Origin: Guyanagaster necrorhizus
Lineage: Eukaryota > Basidiomycota > Agaricomycetes > Agaricales > Physalacriaceae
Direction: 5' to 3'
NCBI RefSeq assembly: GCF_019112545.1
Contig: NW_025064884.1
Span: forward strand, 62,001 to 126,000
Length of the DNA stretch: 64,000 nt
Position numbers and translations under genes: made by a program. The notes beneath the pieces are model-generated. The model was not told where the DNA came from. It did not search any database and saw only the letters and a program-made list of their open reading frames with translations. How positions within the stretch are numbered: position 1 is the stretch's first letter; each line of letters starts with the position of its first letter. Shown here piece after piece: positions 48,259-58,883 of this stretch.

Positions 48259-49345
48259 AATGACGACGGCAGTTGTATGTACAATGTGCCGTCGCTGTTT
48301 TTCGCGTCTTGTATTGTTATTACACGATCGACAATCGGATTGCAATTGCGAGGACAAGGTTACCGCACGTGCTTTTTGACAACAACAATAAAAGTACAAC
48401 GATGCCTTATCCGGTAAATTTCTGGTAGCCGTATCATCAGGAATAACGCACTTGAAATCTAGAAGACAGACATGAAATTGCGCTTCCCCCTTCCAACAAT
48501 CACACGGAGCCCTGAGACGAAGAGGGCAGAAACTTTGACCAAATATCGGAATCGGCCAAGTATACTTGTTGGAAAAATATGTTAGAACGACAAAATTCAC
48601 AATACTACGGGAACGAAGGTAAGTAGCTGGGGGCACGAGCTACGGTGTCTCGAGGTGAATTGTTACTGAGTAGCTCCCGTAGAGGAAAGTCGGATTCGAT
48701 CCGACCGGTCCGAGGGTAAGGAGGAATGGCCCGGAACGTCCGGGACATAATGTAGTATCGTGCTCTACACCTACACCAACTAATCCGACCAGAATCCACT
48801 AATTTGTGCGCCGTGATTTTCCTGTGATAACGGGTCTTCCATTCGCCTTGAACGGGAAATACTGGCCTTTGAACCAACAGGTCCCTACCCATCCTAAGCG
48901 CCATAGTAACATATCTTCCTATTTTATCTTGCTGACACGGCACTCCGACAGCTATTTCTACAGTTCGGGGTAGTCACTCAATTGTGCTGTTAAGCTTCCC
49001 CTGTGAACATTCCGCCGATGTGGTGTACAGTGACAGCAGGCGCTTGTCTACAAGCGCCAACAATGGACGAGTACTGCGTCTGGTTCTATCAAGATGCTTC
49101 AAAATGTATGCCAAGTTGGTACGAATCGTGCGCGTGAGAGTCGGCACATCGGTCCGAGGTGTCCCCTTTTGGCTCCACTGGGTGTTGAGTCTTGAACCGC
49201 TTGCCAGTGAACGTTGCAGGCGCTAAACTCCATGCTCCTTCTTGTTATCGCTGTTTGAAACACTCAAATTCTATTGAAAGACGCTCAGCAGAGGTATAAA
49301 TTGTCCGATTCATAACGAAGCGTCAGCACTGACCTACAGCCTAGG
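48259..49345. other. Divergent intergenic region between the J-like gene and the RING gene
   Basis: About 1.1 kb without a recognisable gene. The frame of the J-like gene is open upstream of its ATG for some 125 codons, but the sequence is not protein-like in composition and I regard it as 5' leader. A palindromic CGG-N7-CCG element lies at 48691-48703. Confidence 0.45.
48691..48703. promoter_or_regulatory. Palindromic CGG-N7-CCG element (possible Zn2Cys6 factor site)
   Basis: CGGATTCGATCCG sits within a 7-bp perfect inverted repeat (48689-48695 and 48699-48705, spacer TCG). Inverted CGG triplets with a fixed spacer are the classical site type of fungal Zn2Cys6 dimers. It lies about 430 bp upstream of the J-like gene and 640 bp upstream of the RING gene. 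A chance match is possible. Confidence 0.3.
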
Positions 49346-51385
49346 ATGACGACCCCACTGACCTCAGACGGCACACTGCGAAGGATCAAGTCGTTGGGAG
49401 ATCTACCTAAGGGATCCACAGAACCGAGTGAAGACTTTTTGCAGAATTTAAAGCGGTCCAAGCATGAACATCACGACCGTTCCGATGGAGGTGTTGAGCG
49501 GGATGTTGAGCATGATAATTCGGACAACGGCGTAGGACCGTCCACAATACGACCGTTATCAAAGCGATCAAACTCCTCTAGTCATATATCCCTGTCAAAG
49601 CAAACGGAACTTGTGCAATCAGCCCCTTCCTCGCCTTTCAGATTGTCTCAAGAGCGAGTCGAGCAACCTGCTCAAGCCGTCCGGCCTGCTGCTACAGCTC
49701 CAGCCATTGCAGAAACTCATGGTCATCAGCCTGAAAGACAGCCACAGTCGCGTTACCGCAGAATAATGACATTTTTTGGATATGGACGTGGTGCATCTCG
49801 CGAGCGTCGGTCTAACGTATCGCTTGGATGGAATTGTTGTTGGGGCTTGGCACAGGTGACTTGATCCTCGGCTCTAGGAAGTTATTTGACTGATCTCCTT
49901 GTAGATTATTGTGATAATAGTCATTCTTGCTTTATCTTCTCATCTTGAAAGTAAGACCATACCAGGAGTCAACCAACTGGAAGCGTGTACTCGACCTTTA
50001 GGTGTTTGGGCAGGACTCTGGATCGGTAGAGTCTTTGTGGCATGCATTTTATCATATTGGAGCTGGCAGCGAGAGCGTTTAGCGTAAGCAAGCATGTTTA
50101 CTACCTCGCACCGTGCTGAATATTCGACGACAGTGCGGCCGTACAAGGGGATAGTGAAGCAGCAAATGCCAGCCAAACTCAACCACCTCCCTCAAATTCG
50201 AATGCCCAAGCATCTACGAATTCACCAAGTGCAAACAACGACGCTACTGATGGAGAAACGCAACCATCACCACCGCTACCTTATACCGGCATTTACAGAA
50301 AGTGAGCACACTCTGAGTGCTAATGTGTCGCAAAGCTAGTACTTATCTGATTGCAGGCTGACGCTGTTTTCGACTCTTTTCAGTTTCAGTTGGTTCTTGA
50401 CTGCCCACATCCTGATTTATACCTCTGTTGAATCCTGCCGACTTTCTTCGCCTCTTATCTGGTGGCTCATCTTCGGAATCCTATGCATCACCTACTTGAT
50501 GGTCGTAGAAGTCATCATTCTAGGCCTGATAGTATTTTTGATCGCGCCGATACTCTTTGTAAGCACTTTTGCATACATTCAAGCCTCGTTTTTTAACTTT
50601 GAGTTTCACAGCTATTTTGGAACATCTTCCTCATGTGTCTTGGGCGCCATCCTCTTCAAAACCCCGGCTTGATCAAACCCGAGATAGGAAAGCTGTCCAA
50701 GTCCGTGGTTGACCGGATCCCTCTCGTGATGTACATCCCACCACCTCCAGATCCCTCGTCTTTCCCCATCAAGGTTCCCGAAGCGATATACACCTATCCT
50801 CCTTCAACCCCGGGATCAAGTAATACCACCCCTACAAAACGGCGTTTTAGATTCCTCAAAGTCACTACTAGTAAACAGAAAACAGCCGGCATACCTTCAA
50901 ATAAATCGTCGATTTCAAAAAGTGAAGGTAAGAAGGCCACGAAGCCTAATGTTCCTGAGACCTGGGAAGACCACTGGGAGCAAGAAGGATACCCTTTTGT
51001 CGTTCTGGAAGGCAATCGTGCAGCGTGCGCCATTTGCTTAATGGACTTTGAGGAGCCAAAACGAATAGTAGACACGTCGGAGAAAGGCGAGAAGTCGTCA
51101 GCTGAGGCCACTCCTGACAATGCTGCAGAAGGGCAGAGGGATGTGGAATTGAAGCCAGAAGATACCGGAGATGGTGCGCAGCCATTAAGGCTTTTAGCAT
51201 GCGGACATGTATTTCACGTATGCGCGCATTTTCTCGCTGCTTGTGATAAAAAACTCATTCACCCTCAATAGCCGACGTGTCTAGATCCCTGGTTAACTGA
51301 CGTTTCTGGTCGTTGTCCTGTTTGCCAAAGGGCTGTAGAACTTCCTGGGCCTTCATCAAAAAGGACGAAGCGGAGCGACTCATGA
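49346..51385 (+). CDS. Membrane-anchored RING-H2 E3 ubiquitin ligase
   Basis: Starts MTTPLTSDGTLRRIKSLGDL. A long Ser/Pro-rich disordered N-terminus precedes several hydrophobic segments: IIVIIVILALS (about 49907), a Trp-rich segment with RVFVACILSYWSW, and after introns LIWWLIFGILCITYLMVVEV and IILGLIVFLIAPILF. The cytosolic part has a basic linker and a C-terminal RING-H2: CAICLMDFEE (about 51028), LLACGHVFH, then PTCLDPWL and GRCPVCQRAV. The HVFH/PTC pair is joined by an intron (GTATGC...CAATAG, about 51220-51270). The RING loop has an acidic insertion of about 45 residues between its second and third Cys pairs. The stop is the TGA at 51383-51385 after RTKRSDS. The substrate is unknown; ER or endosomal quality control would be a guess. 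Five introns or so. Confidence 0.85.
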
Positions 51386-51620
51386 AATATAACTGGATTG
51401 GACTGTAGCATATATGTACTATTCATTTTATGGAAGCTACGACTGTGAGGATGTAAGATTTCGTAGTATACTGGATCTGAATGTTGGTGCGGAGGATGGA
51501 AGGGAGAGAGCCACAGTCCTCCAACTACGTTATTATCATAAATGCTGCGATGAGCAAAGTGCACAGTTCTCCCTTGTCATCAGTTTTAGTCAATTCAAAG
51601 TTTCAATTATCACGCACACC

Positions 51621-51626
51621 GATTGG
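51621..51626 (-). promoter_or_regulatory. CCAAT box upstream of ferrochelatase
   Basis: GATTGG on the plus strand is CCAATC on the minus strand, about 130 bp upstream of the ferrochelatase ATG. The CCAAT-binding HAP complex controls iron and heme genes in fungi, so the position is suggestive; a pentamer match alone is weak evidence. The rest of the 51386-51753 gap shows nothing else. Confidence 0.3.
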
Positions 51627-51753
51627 CTGGCAGTTTTTACCCTTATTAGAGACAACATTCACACGGTCGAGGACGGGTATTCATCCTTCATGACGCGGAC
51701 GGCCCAGCGGTTGCCCGTCGACCTCTTCGCCACGGTAGCATCCACTGGATAAA

Positions 51754-53163
51754 ATGACTGTTCTATCACGAATATCGCACGCGCTATCCCGGTCGTTGGT
51801 GACTCTGCAACATGGACCCCCCGCCGGGAAGAGGTAAGGGTCCCTGCCTTGGTGTCGTGGAACTTGTACTGACTAAAGTGCAGTCCCACAGGTGTGTCAA
51901 TGTCCCGCCTTGTTGGAAAGATGCCCGTCTGAATGCCGCCGAATGCAGCTGTTGTCATGCTGAACATGGGCGGGCCGTCGACGGTGAGCTGTGGATTTGC
52001 CTGCAGGGACCCGGTTCTCTAACGTCGCGTGCAAGGTGGCCGAGACCCATGATTTTCTAAAGAACCTCTTTTTGGACAACGACCTTATCCCGCTGCCCTT
52101 TCAGCGATTCCTTGCACCCGTGATAGCTCGCCGACGTGCACCGCAAATTGAGCAGCAATACACTGACATTGGGGGCGGGTCGCCAATACTGCGGTACACC
52201 CGGCTGCAAGGGGAAGGCTTGGCCTGTCTTTTGGATGAACTGCATCCGGAAACGGCCCCGCACAAAACTTATGTCGCATTCCGGTATGCCAACCCGCTCA
52301 CGCAGGAGACGGCACGACAAATGAAGGCAGACGGTGTCAAGCGGGCTATTGCGTTCACACAGTACCCTCAATATAGCTGCAGCACCACCGGGAGCAGTTT
52401 GAACGAAATTTTCCGGCGTGGCAAAGCAGCAGAGTTTGGGGACGTTGAATGGAGCGTGATAGACAGGTGGGGGACGCATCCAGGCTTTGTGGAGGTTGGT
52501 CCCTTTTGAAAACAAACGTGGTGATGAATGATCTGATTCCATGCAGGCAGTGGCGATAAACATCGAAGCCGCCTTGGCAAAGTTCCCGGCTGCAACACGG
52601 GACAAGACAGTTCTTTTGTTTTCTGCACACTCGCTGCCGATGTCTGTGGTGAACCGGGGGGACCCGTACATCATGGAGGTGTCGGGGACTGTGTCTGCGG
52701 TCATGGATAGACTGGGGCACTCTAACCCCTACCGTTTGGTATGGCAGTCCCAAGTTGGACCGTCGGCCTGGATGGGAATGCAGACGGGCGACGCACTCAA
52801 GGGACTGGCACGTCTGGGTGAGAAGCAAGTGGTACTAGTGCCAATTGCGTTTACAAGCGACCACATTGAGACGTTGTACGAGCTCGATTTGGAGTACGCT
52901 AAAGAGGCACGGAAGGTAAGGGGAGAGATCCGTTAGATTGGTGCCAGGCTCATCTGCCGCTGCAGCACGGGATCGAAGTGCAGCGCGCTGAATCTCTCAA
53001 TGACTCGCCCGTCTTCATTCGTGCACTAGCTGACATTGCAGCGGAACATCTGCGTCAGTGCGAGCGGGGGCGGACGAGCGTACAGCTGGGGCTACGGTGC
53101 CCTGGATGCAGGAATGCGACGTGCGGCGAACAAAAAGAGTGGTTCAGGCAGGGGGGACGTTAA
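51754..53163 (+). CDS. HEM15: Ferrochelatase, mitochondrial
   Basis: Inserts Fe2+ into protoporphyrin IX, the last step of heme synthesis, at the matrix face of the inner mitochondrial membrane. [20 protein letters not shown] is a basic presequence. Exon 1 (51754-51833) joins an 8-nt micro-exon (51884-51891) and then the exon at 51949-51983, giving [16 protein letters not shown], the family opening. After the intron at 51984-52035 come [37 protein letters not shown] and [16 protein letters not shown]. Active-site motifs are [16 protein letters not shown] (catalytic His) and [15 protein letters not shown] (catalytic Glu). The C-terminal CPGCRNATC reproduces the C-x2-C-x4-C that binds the [2Fe-2S] cluster in animal and fission-yeast enzymes, absent from baker's yeast. 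Stop TAA at 53161-53163. Confidence 0.93.
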
Positions 53164-53340
53164 TTAGAAATGAATAAATGTACGGGTCCGGAGATACGGC
53201 CTGATTAGTTGGGACAGGTAACAAGTAACGCCGTTTGTACGTGAGCGTGTCAAATGCAGCAAGTCCCCTTCTTGTTCCTTGGGCCGATCAGCGACGTTGT
53301 GAGCAATATATATTTAAGACACACATTATTTACTGCCAAC

Positions 53341-53370
53341 CCCCTCCCCCCCCCCCCCTCCCCCCTTCCT
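53341..53370 (+). repeat. C-rich pyrimidine tract upstream of ERG8
   Basis: Nearly pure cytosine with scattered T, ending 8 bp before the ERG8 ATG. Pyrimidine-rich blocks just before the start codon are common in highly expressed basidiomycete genes. It is also a likely site of sequencing or replication slippage. Confidence 0.6.
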
Positions 53371-53377
53371 CCTCGCC

Positions 53378-55234
53378 ATGGCCCATTCTACAGTCGTGTC
53401 GTCCCCAGGAAAGGTCCTAATCGCCGGCGGCTACCTCGTCCTCGATCCGACCTACTCTGGCATCGTCGTCTCCGCCTCGTCCCGGTTCTACACCGTCATA
53501 TCCGACGGCCAGCCCACCCACATTCAAGTACGATCGCCCCAGTTCAAAGCAGCCACCTGGTCCTACTCCCTCTCCTTTTTCCCCTCCGTCCAGGTCGAGC
53601 AGGCTCCAGAACAGTGAGCCCAATGTCTTCCTCGACGGCCACCCCCCTCCCGCTCAAATATATTATTCCAGGACGAGCACGAATAAATTTGTCCATCTCG
53701 CGCTCAAAAAGACGCTCGCCCTCGTCGCTGAAATCAAGGGGCTGTCTTCCCTGCAGGACTCCTTGGCCCGTGGCCTTGACATCGCCATCGCAGGCGATAA
53801 TGATTTCTACTCGCAGAGAGCCAGGGTACTGCTTCGTTCGTCTTTATATTCTATTGTCGGTCTCACTTAGACTTTCACACAGCTGGCCTCGCTACACCTT
53901 CCACGCACAATTACATCCCTAGAATTTATAGAACCATTCGCCGCTACCGGCGTATCATTGTCCAATGTCCACAAGACCGGCATGGGCTCTTCAGCAGCAC
54001 TGATTACTTCCCTCGTCTCCGCGTTGCTGCTTCATCTCGGCGCTATACCTCCATCCTCCTTCTCTGACCTCGGCAGCGACGGCAGACGGCTTGCCCACAA
54101 TCTCGCCCAGTACGTGCACTGTCTGGCACAGGGCAAGGTGGGCAGTGGATTCGACGTGTCCTCTGCCGTCTTTGGCAGCCACATCTATACTCGTTTTGCG
54201 CCGGACGTCCTGAATGACTTGATGAGCGACGACTCGGTATGTCTGCTTCATTTCGGTTGCAGGTACATGTGGGCTCATTACATATAGACGTCGACCCCCC
54301 TCCTCCCTGTCCTGTCGCCTTTGAACGACGCCTGGAATTATCGGGTCCAGCCATTCCAGCTTCCCCCCTTGACCAGAATCATGCTGGCAGATGTAGACGC
54401 TGGGAGTGATACACCCTCACTGGTCGGCAAGGTCCTTAAATGGAGAAACCAAGACAGCGAACGAGGTCGGTCTGTTTGTGTTCTAACCACCCGACCAACA
54501 GCGGCTAATTATTTTCCATACAGCCAATACATTGTGGACCGCACTCGACCAACTAAACCAATCGCTCGCCCAAACTCTCATCCAGATTTCCAACCTGTAC
54601 ACGAAGGATCCACAAAGTTACGAGAGTGCTGTCAAGTACATCTCATCATTAAATCACTTTCAGGTCTGCTCCGAAAACCGTAGCTATACAAATCCGTGCT
54701 GATTCGCTCTTCCAGTGGCTCGCAAATCCAGACGCCCCGCCCGAGGAAATGCCGGTTATTTCCACTTTCTACGCAGCACACACAATATCTGAGGTTTGCG
54801 ACATTAACTTTTTCGACCGGTCAAACGCTGTAACGGCATTTTTCAGTCCATTCGAGAAAAGATGCGAGAGATGGGATCGTTAGCTGATGTTCCAATCGAA
54901 CCGGAAGAACAAACCACGCTGCTGGACACCTGTATATCGCAAGCGGGCGTGATTGGCGGAGGGGTCCCTGGAGGTTAGTGTACTACCGTCGTCTGCTTCT
55001 CCGTCTGAAATTGCCTCAGCCGGTGGCTATGATGCTGTGTGGCTGCTTGTCCTCGATCCAGTCGATCCATCGCCCGATCAACCACCTCGACTACGTGTGG
55101 AGCATGTTTGGGAAACGTACAGCACCGTCTCGCCGTTATCTACCGTTGAAAGCTTGGCCAAGGGTGCCAGAGTCGAGGTGCTCGAACACATCAAAGGCCT
55201 CAAAGAAGCCGTCTCCCAAAAGTCCCAGGCGTAG
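53378..55234 (+). CDS. ERG8: Phosphomevalonate kinase
   Basis: GHMP kinase that converts mevalonate-5-phosphate to the diphosphate in sterol and isoprenoid synthesis. N-terminal SSPGKVLIAGGYLVLDP is the ERG8 opening. Exon 2 encodes the helix LALKKTLALVAEIKGL and IAGDNDFYSQR. The phosphate-binding GHMP motif HKTGMGSSAALITS is at about 53970-54010, and GKVGSGFDVSSAVFGSH at about 54130-54180. Further exons encode RIMLADVDAGSDTPSLVGKV, NTLWTALDQLNQSL and CISQAGVIGGGVPG, followed after an intron by GGYDAVWLLVLDP. The protein ends VSQKSQA, with stop at 55232-55234. About eight introns. It runs in the same direction as ferrochelatase, 214 bp downstream, and converges on the transporter gene (111 bp). 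Confidence 0.93.
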
Positions 55235-55345
55235 TGACGATACTGCACGGAATTTTATAATTTACATAATGGTTGTCCGTATAATGTCCAGGGTCTAGAT
55301 ACGCAGCACTCCATACATGCGTTCCGCTTTGTCATGTCGCGCGGT

Positions 55346-57440
55346 TTACATGCAGATTTTCGCGTTGCCTTCCGGAGTCCAGGTCTTGCCCAGCGCTAGA
55401 AACAAGGAGATAGCCATCACCGTTACTCCGAATGCCACGCAACAAACAGCAGGCAGCTTTCTTCGGCTATGCCACGGTGATTCGGGGCTTATGAGTTTGA
55501 GGTAACAGGCGGCAGGGAAGATAAATGCTAGCGTTGTAGCTGATACGCCGCCGGTAATCTCGAGCATCACCCCAAGGTCGCAAGTAACCAGTGCAACTTT
55601 AAATTTGTTAGTCATAGTGGTAATGATCAAGCAGTATGTACCTAGCATCGACATAAATAAAATGCTTGTGGTGAAGAATACATGTCGTTGTTGATTGAAA
55701 GACTCGTGAGAAAAGAAATATTGCTCCACGACCTGTAAATTGTTAGTGGAAGAACCTTGGATGAATTCGGGACCCAGACCTCTCGGCAAACAAAAAGTTC
55801 CAAAGGTAGTGTCGTGAACATATTCAATCCGAAGCAGAAGCGAGCAACATTAATGAGGGTATCGCTCTGCTCTCACGTCAGTATGAAATTGATCCTGAAT
55901 GCAAGGACCCTAATCACCGGAGAGAAATTATTGAGAATGTTCCCTTGTGTCTTGTCTGTGAACACGACATATGCTGAAATTGCCAATGTGCAACATGATA
56001 CCAGCGATATTAGGGTAGATATATGGGTCACTTGGGCGAACCGGTCTAGCGTTGGAGTTCGTAAACTGCCGTAAATGAGCAATGAATTGTGATGGCAGAC
56101 TAGAGGAACAATAAGTGAAAGACGGGAAAATAAATAGGACACTGCATACCAAATGCGAAGCTGATAACCCCGATCGCCTGAAAAATACCAAGACCAATGA
56201 TTGTGAATCGTTTGGACTGGTCACCCTTCAAATCAGGGGTGACCTGAGGGCCCTCGATCAGAACCGAGCCAACGATTATGAGCATCCCGACAAGAGCAAG
56301 GCCAGATGCTCGCGAGAGTTTATGAATGTCACGATATAGCGACAATGGGTAGGATACACAAATAGTACAGAGAGCAATGACAAACTGACGATTCGCAAAT
56401 AATGAAAGCACGGGTATCGAATGTAGGTCGGGGAATATTGAGCGGATGACATGAGGTATGGTATCCCCAATGATTATCCCAAACGCGCACATGCCTGCGT
56501 AGGATCTCAACAACAGAGTACGATGACGCTAAAGTCGACTCACCTCCAAACGCGAAAGCGAACTGGAAGAAGGAAACGGCCGCTCGTCCACTTGATCCAA
56601 AGCAGTGGCTCATGATGCCAATGTAAGAATGACTACCACTAAGTTTTGCATTGACGACAATAAGACGAATGGTCCAGTCTGTTACCACACATAAGACTAC
56701 TAGCAGGACGATTCCTGTGAAAAATCCAGCTTGGCTGACAGCGTAGGGGAGACCTAAACGAGACAGTAAGAAATGGGGCAATGATCGCCTGATACAAGGA
56801 CTAACCGATGATGCCTGGTTCAGCAATCAGACGTAGACCAGGAATGTAAAGAAAAGCAAATACCTGCTCCTAATATTGAATTTGCCATGTTGGCTATTGA
56901 ATCTACCATTCCTCCACCTGCGTTTACTTTCACAACTATGTCATCCAAGTCCAAAACCGACTCCGATGGATTCGGCGGCTCAGAAGGAGTATGTAGAGGA
57001 ATAGCGGTGTCTAAGTTTCTTCGGGCGGACTCATCCAATAATCCGACGAGCAACGGCATACTACGGTCCATATGTCCGGGAGGTGTTCTAACGGTGGCCT
57101 CGTCGTCGAGCTCATCGGAATCGAGTTCGTATTCTGTGTAAATGGTTCCGTTTTATTCATCAAGAACGGTAATGCACACACCTGCCTCTCGGCTTGCCAT
57201 GGTCGACCTTAAGGGAGGGCCTATGACCTGCACGTCCTCCTGAAAGCGTACGACATGCTCAGTCTTTCCTTTATGCGGTGGATTAGGCTGGGATTCGATG
57301 TGGTCATGGTCTGAGTCATCGTCGTCGATGGCAAAAATGCTGTCGTCGGTCAAGTCGTCTTGCGACCGGTTTAGAAGAGGCCGTCGCGCCTCGCCTTCAT
57401 TATCACCATTGCCCTTTTTGTTGAGAGATTGACCGAACAT
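55346..57440 (-). CDS. AAAP-family amino acid transporter (AVT-like, vacuolar type)
   Basis: Eleven-helix amino acid/polyamine transporter resembling yeast Avt proteins, which export amino acids from the vacuole. A hydrophilic acidic N-terminus of about 150 residues (LLNRSQDDLTDDSIFAIDDD; PLLVGLLDESARRNLDTAI) precedes the core. The first helix has the signature ANMANSILGAGIIGLPYAV, with an intron after LGAG. Later segments are FFTGIVLLVVLCVVTDWTIR, HSYIGIMSHCFGSSGRAAVS, CAFGIIIGDTIPHVI, QFVIALCTICVSYPLSLYRD and DKTQGNILNNFS, the last a landmark of the AVT2/SLC38A7-like branch. The C-terminus has three helices and ends GNAKICM. Its start lies 141 bp from the divergent PL14-like gene, so the two share a compact promoter. 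About eight introns. Confidence 0.88.
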
Positions 57441-57581
57441 TGGATATCCGTATTATGAGGCGAACATATGGAAAGGACGTGGTCGCGGTCGAGAATAAAG
57501 TTGCACAGCCAGCTAGGCCAGAAAGGGCATTCAAACCTTCATTCATTACGACGACGTTACTGTATACCACTTTTTCATTGC

Positions 57582-58883
57582 ATGATGTATACCATTATTT
57601 CATTATTCCTTCTCACCTTGTTTTCTTTCACATTTCTTGTATACGCAACGGCTGCCGCGCAACTTTCTCCGCAAGAGCTGGCTTCTCAGTATTCCCTCAC
57701 GACGAGCACAACATTCCCATTTCCAACTGCTACGCAAAGCAGCGATGAGACGGACTCTTTCATTGTTTCACAGTGGTCATTGAGCAAAGGGCGCTTCCAG
57801 GATGGTACCGAAAACGTCGCTTTCGTTGGCGATCTATTTACCACCAACTCTTCCAGCCCTGTTCTCGAGGTCACCTATCCGGAAGGCAGTTTCTCGCATA
57901 ATACCGGTGGCACCCAATTCTACAATCTTTGGAACACGTCCAATGGCGATGTATTTCAGTCTCTGATGTTGTCCTACGATATAGCCTTTGACAAGGACTT
58001 TGACTGGGTGAAAGGCGGCAAGTTACCTGGATTGCGAGGTGGACCGAATGCTACTGGCTGCAGCGGTGGTAATCAGCCCACTGGCAGCGACTGTTTTAGC
58101 GTTAGACTGATGTGGCGACAGGATGGCGCAGCTGAAGGTACGTGAATTCACACTGGAACTCCCAGTCATTTTCTAATGCCTTTGAGGATAAAGTATACGC
58201 GTATATTCCTACGCCGAATAATCTGTGTAGCGAGCGCAGTATCACCTGCAATGACGATTTTGGCACCAGCATATCCCGCGGAGCCTTTAGTTTTGTTGCC
58301 GGAGAGTACGCTTACTGTTGTGACATTGGTGTAGAGTAGCTGACTTTTTGTGGTAGATGGAATCAAGTCACCCTTCTTGTGCAGCTCAATGAGCCGACGG
58401 ACGTGGCGAATGGAAACCTCAAATTATAGTACGATTCCAGTGACAATGCAAATCGAACAAACTCCGATGCTAATGAACAGTTACAACAATGTCGAAGTAA
58501 TATCTCAAACGGATCTCCAATTTCGAAGCAATTCGTCTGTTAATGCTGGCGGGATGTATTTCTCGTAAGCACAGTTTTAGCTATCTGCTATGATAACTTT
58601 TGATGGATCGTGAATCAGGACGTTTTTTGGAGGTTAGTGCTGCATTTAAATCCAAGCCATATATATGAGCAGAACTCATCATGATCCATTAGGTTCAGAT
58701 GACAGCTGGGCGACGCCGAATACCACCCACACGTACTTTCGCAATATTACGATGTGGGGAGGCCCAAACCCATCCAATCTGACAGGATCTGAGGTTACCA
58801 GCGCAGCTGGCAGCCTGTGGATATCACAGCTGTGGACGACTTTACTTCCCGTACTTTTAACCGTCGGTTCTCTATGCATGTGA
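57582..58883 (+). CDS. PL14-like polysaccharide lyase with predicted GPI anchor
   Basis: Secreted protein with signal peptide MMYTIISLFLLTLFSFTFLV cleaved near ATAAAQLS. The catalytic-fold region carries the family landmark KGGKLPGLRGG (about 58010-58040), with SLMLSYDIAFDKDFDWV just before and SDCFSVRLMWR just after. Exons continue as VYAYIPTPNNLC, GEWNQVTLLVQLNEP and KLYYNNVEVISQT, then FFGGSDDSWATP and YFRNITMWGG. The C-terminal 20 residues are hydrophobic after a small-residue stretch (TSAAGSLWISQ...), as in a GPI signal. PL14-type enzymes cleave uronic-acid polymers such as glucuronan by beta-elimination; the substrate here is inferred, and anchoring suggests action at the cell wall. Five introns. 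Start at the first of two adjacent ATGs. Confidence 0.85.

Noticed and set aside
48259..48636. N-terminal extension of the J-like protein frame
   Set aside because: The upstream part is not protein-like (Cys/Arg-rich low-quality sequence) and the ATG at 48258 opens the recognisable Ser-rich leader; it is probably 5' leader.
48689..48705. Possible tRNA T-arm (GGATTCGATCC)
   Set aside because: The loop and stem register do not fit a T-arm and no A-box, anticodon arm or acceptor stem is found upstream; it is a simple palindrome.
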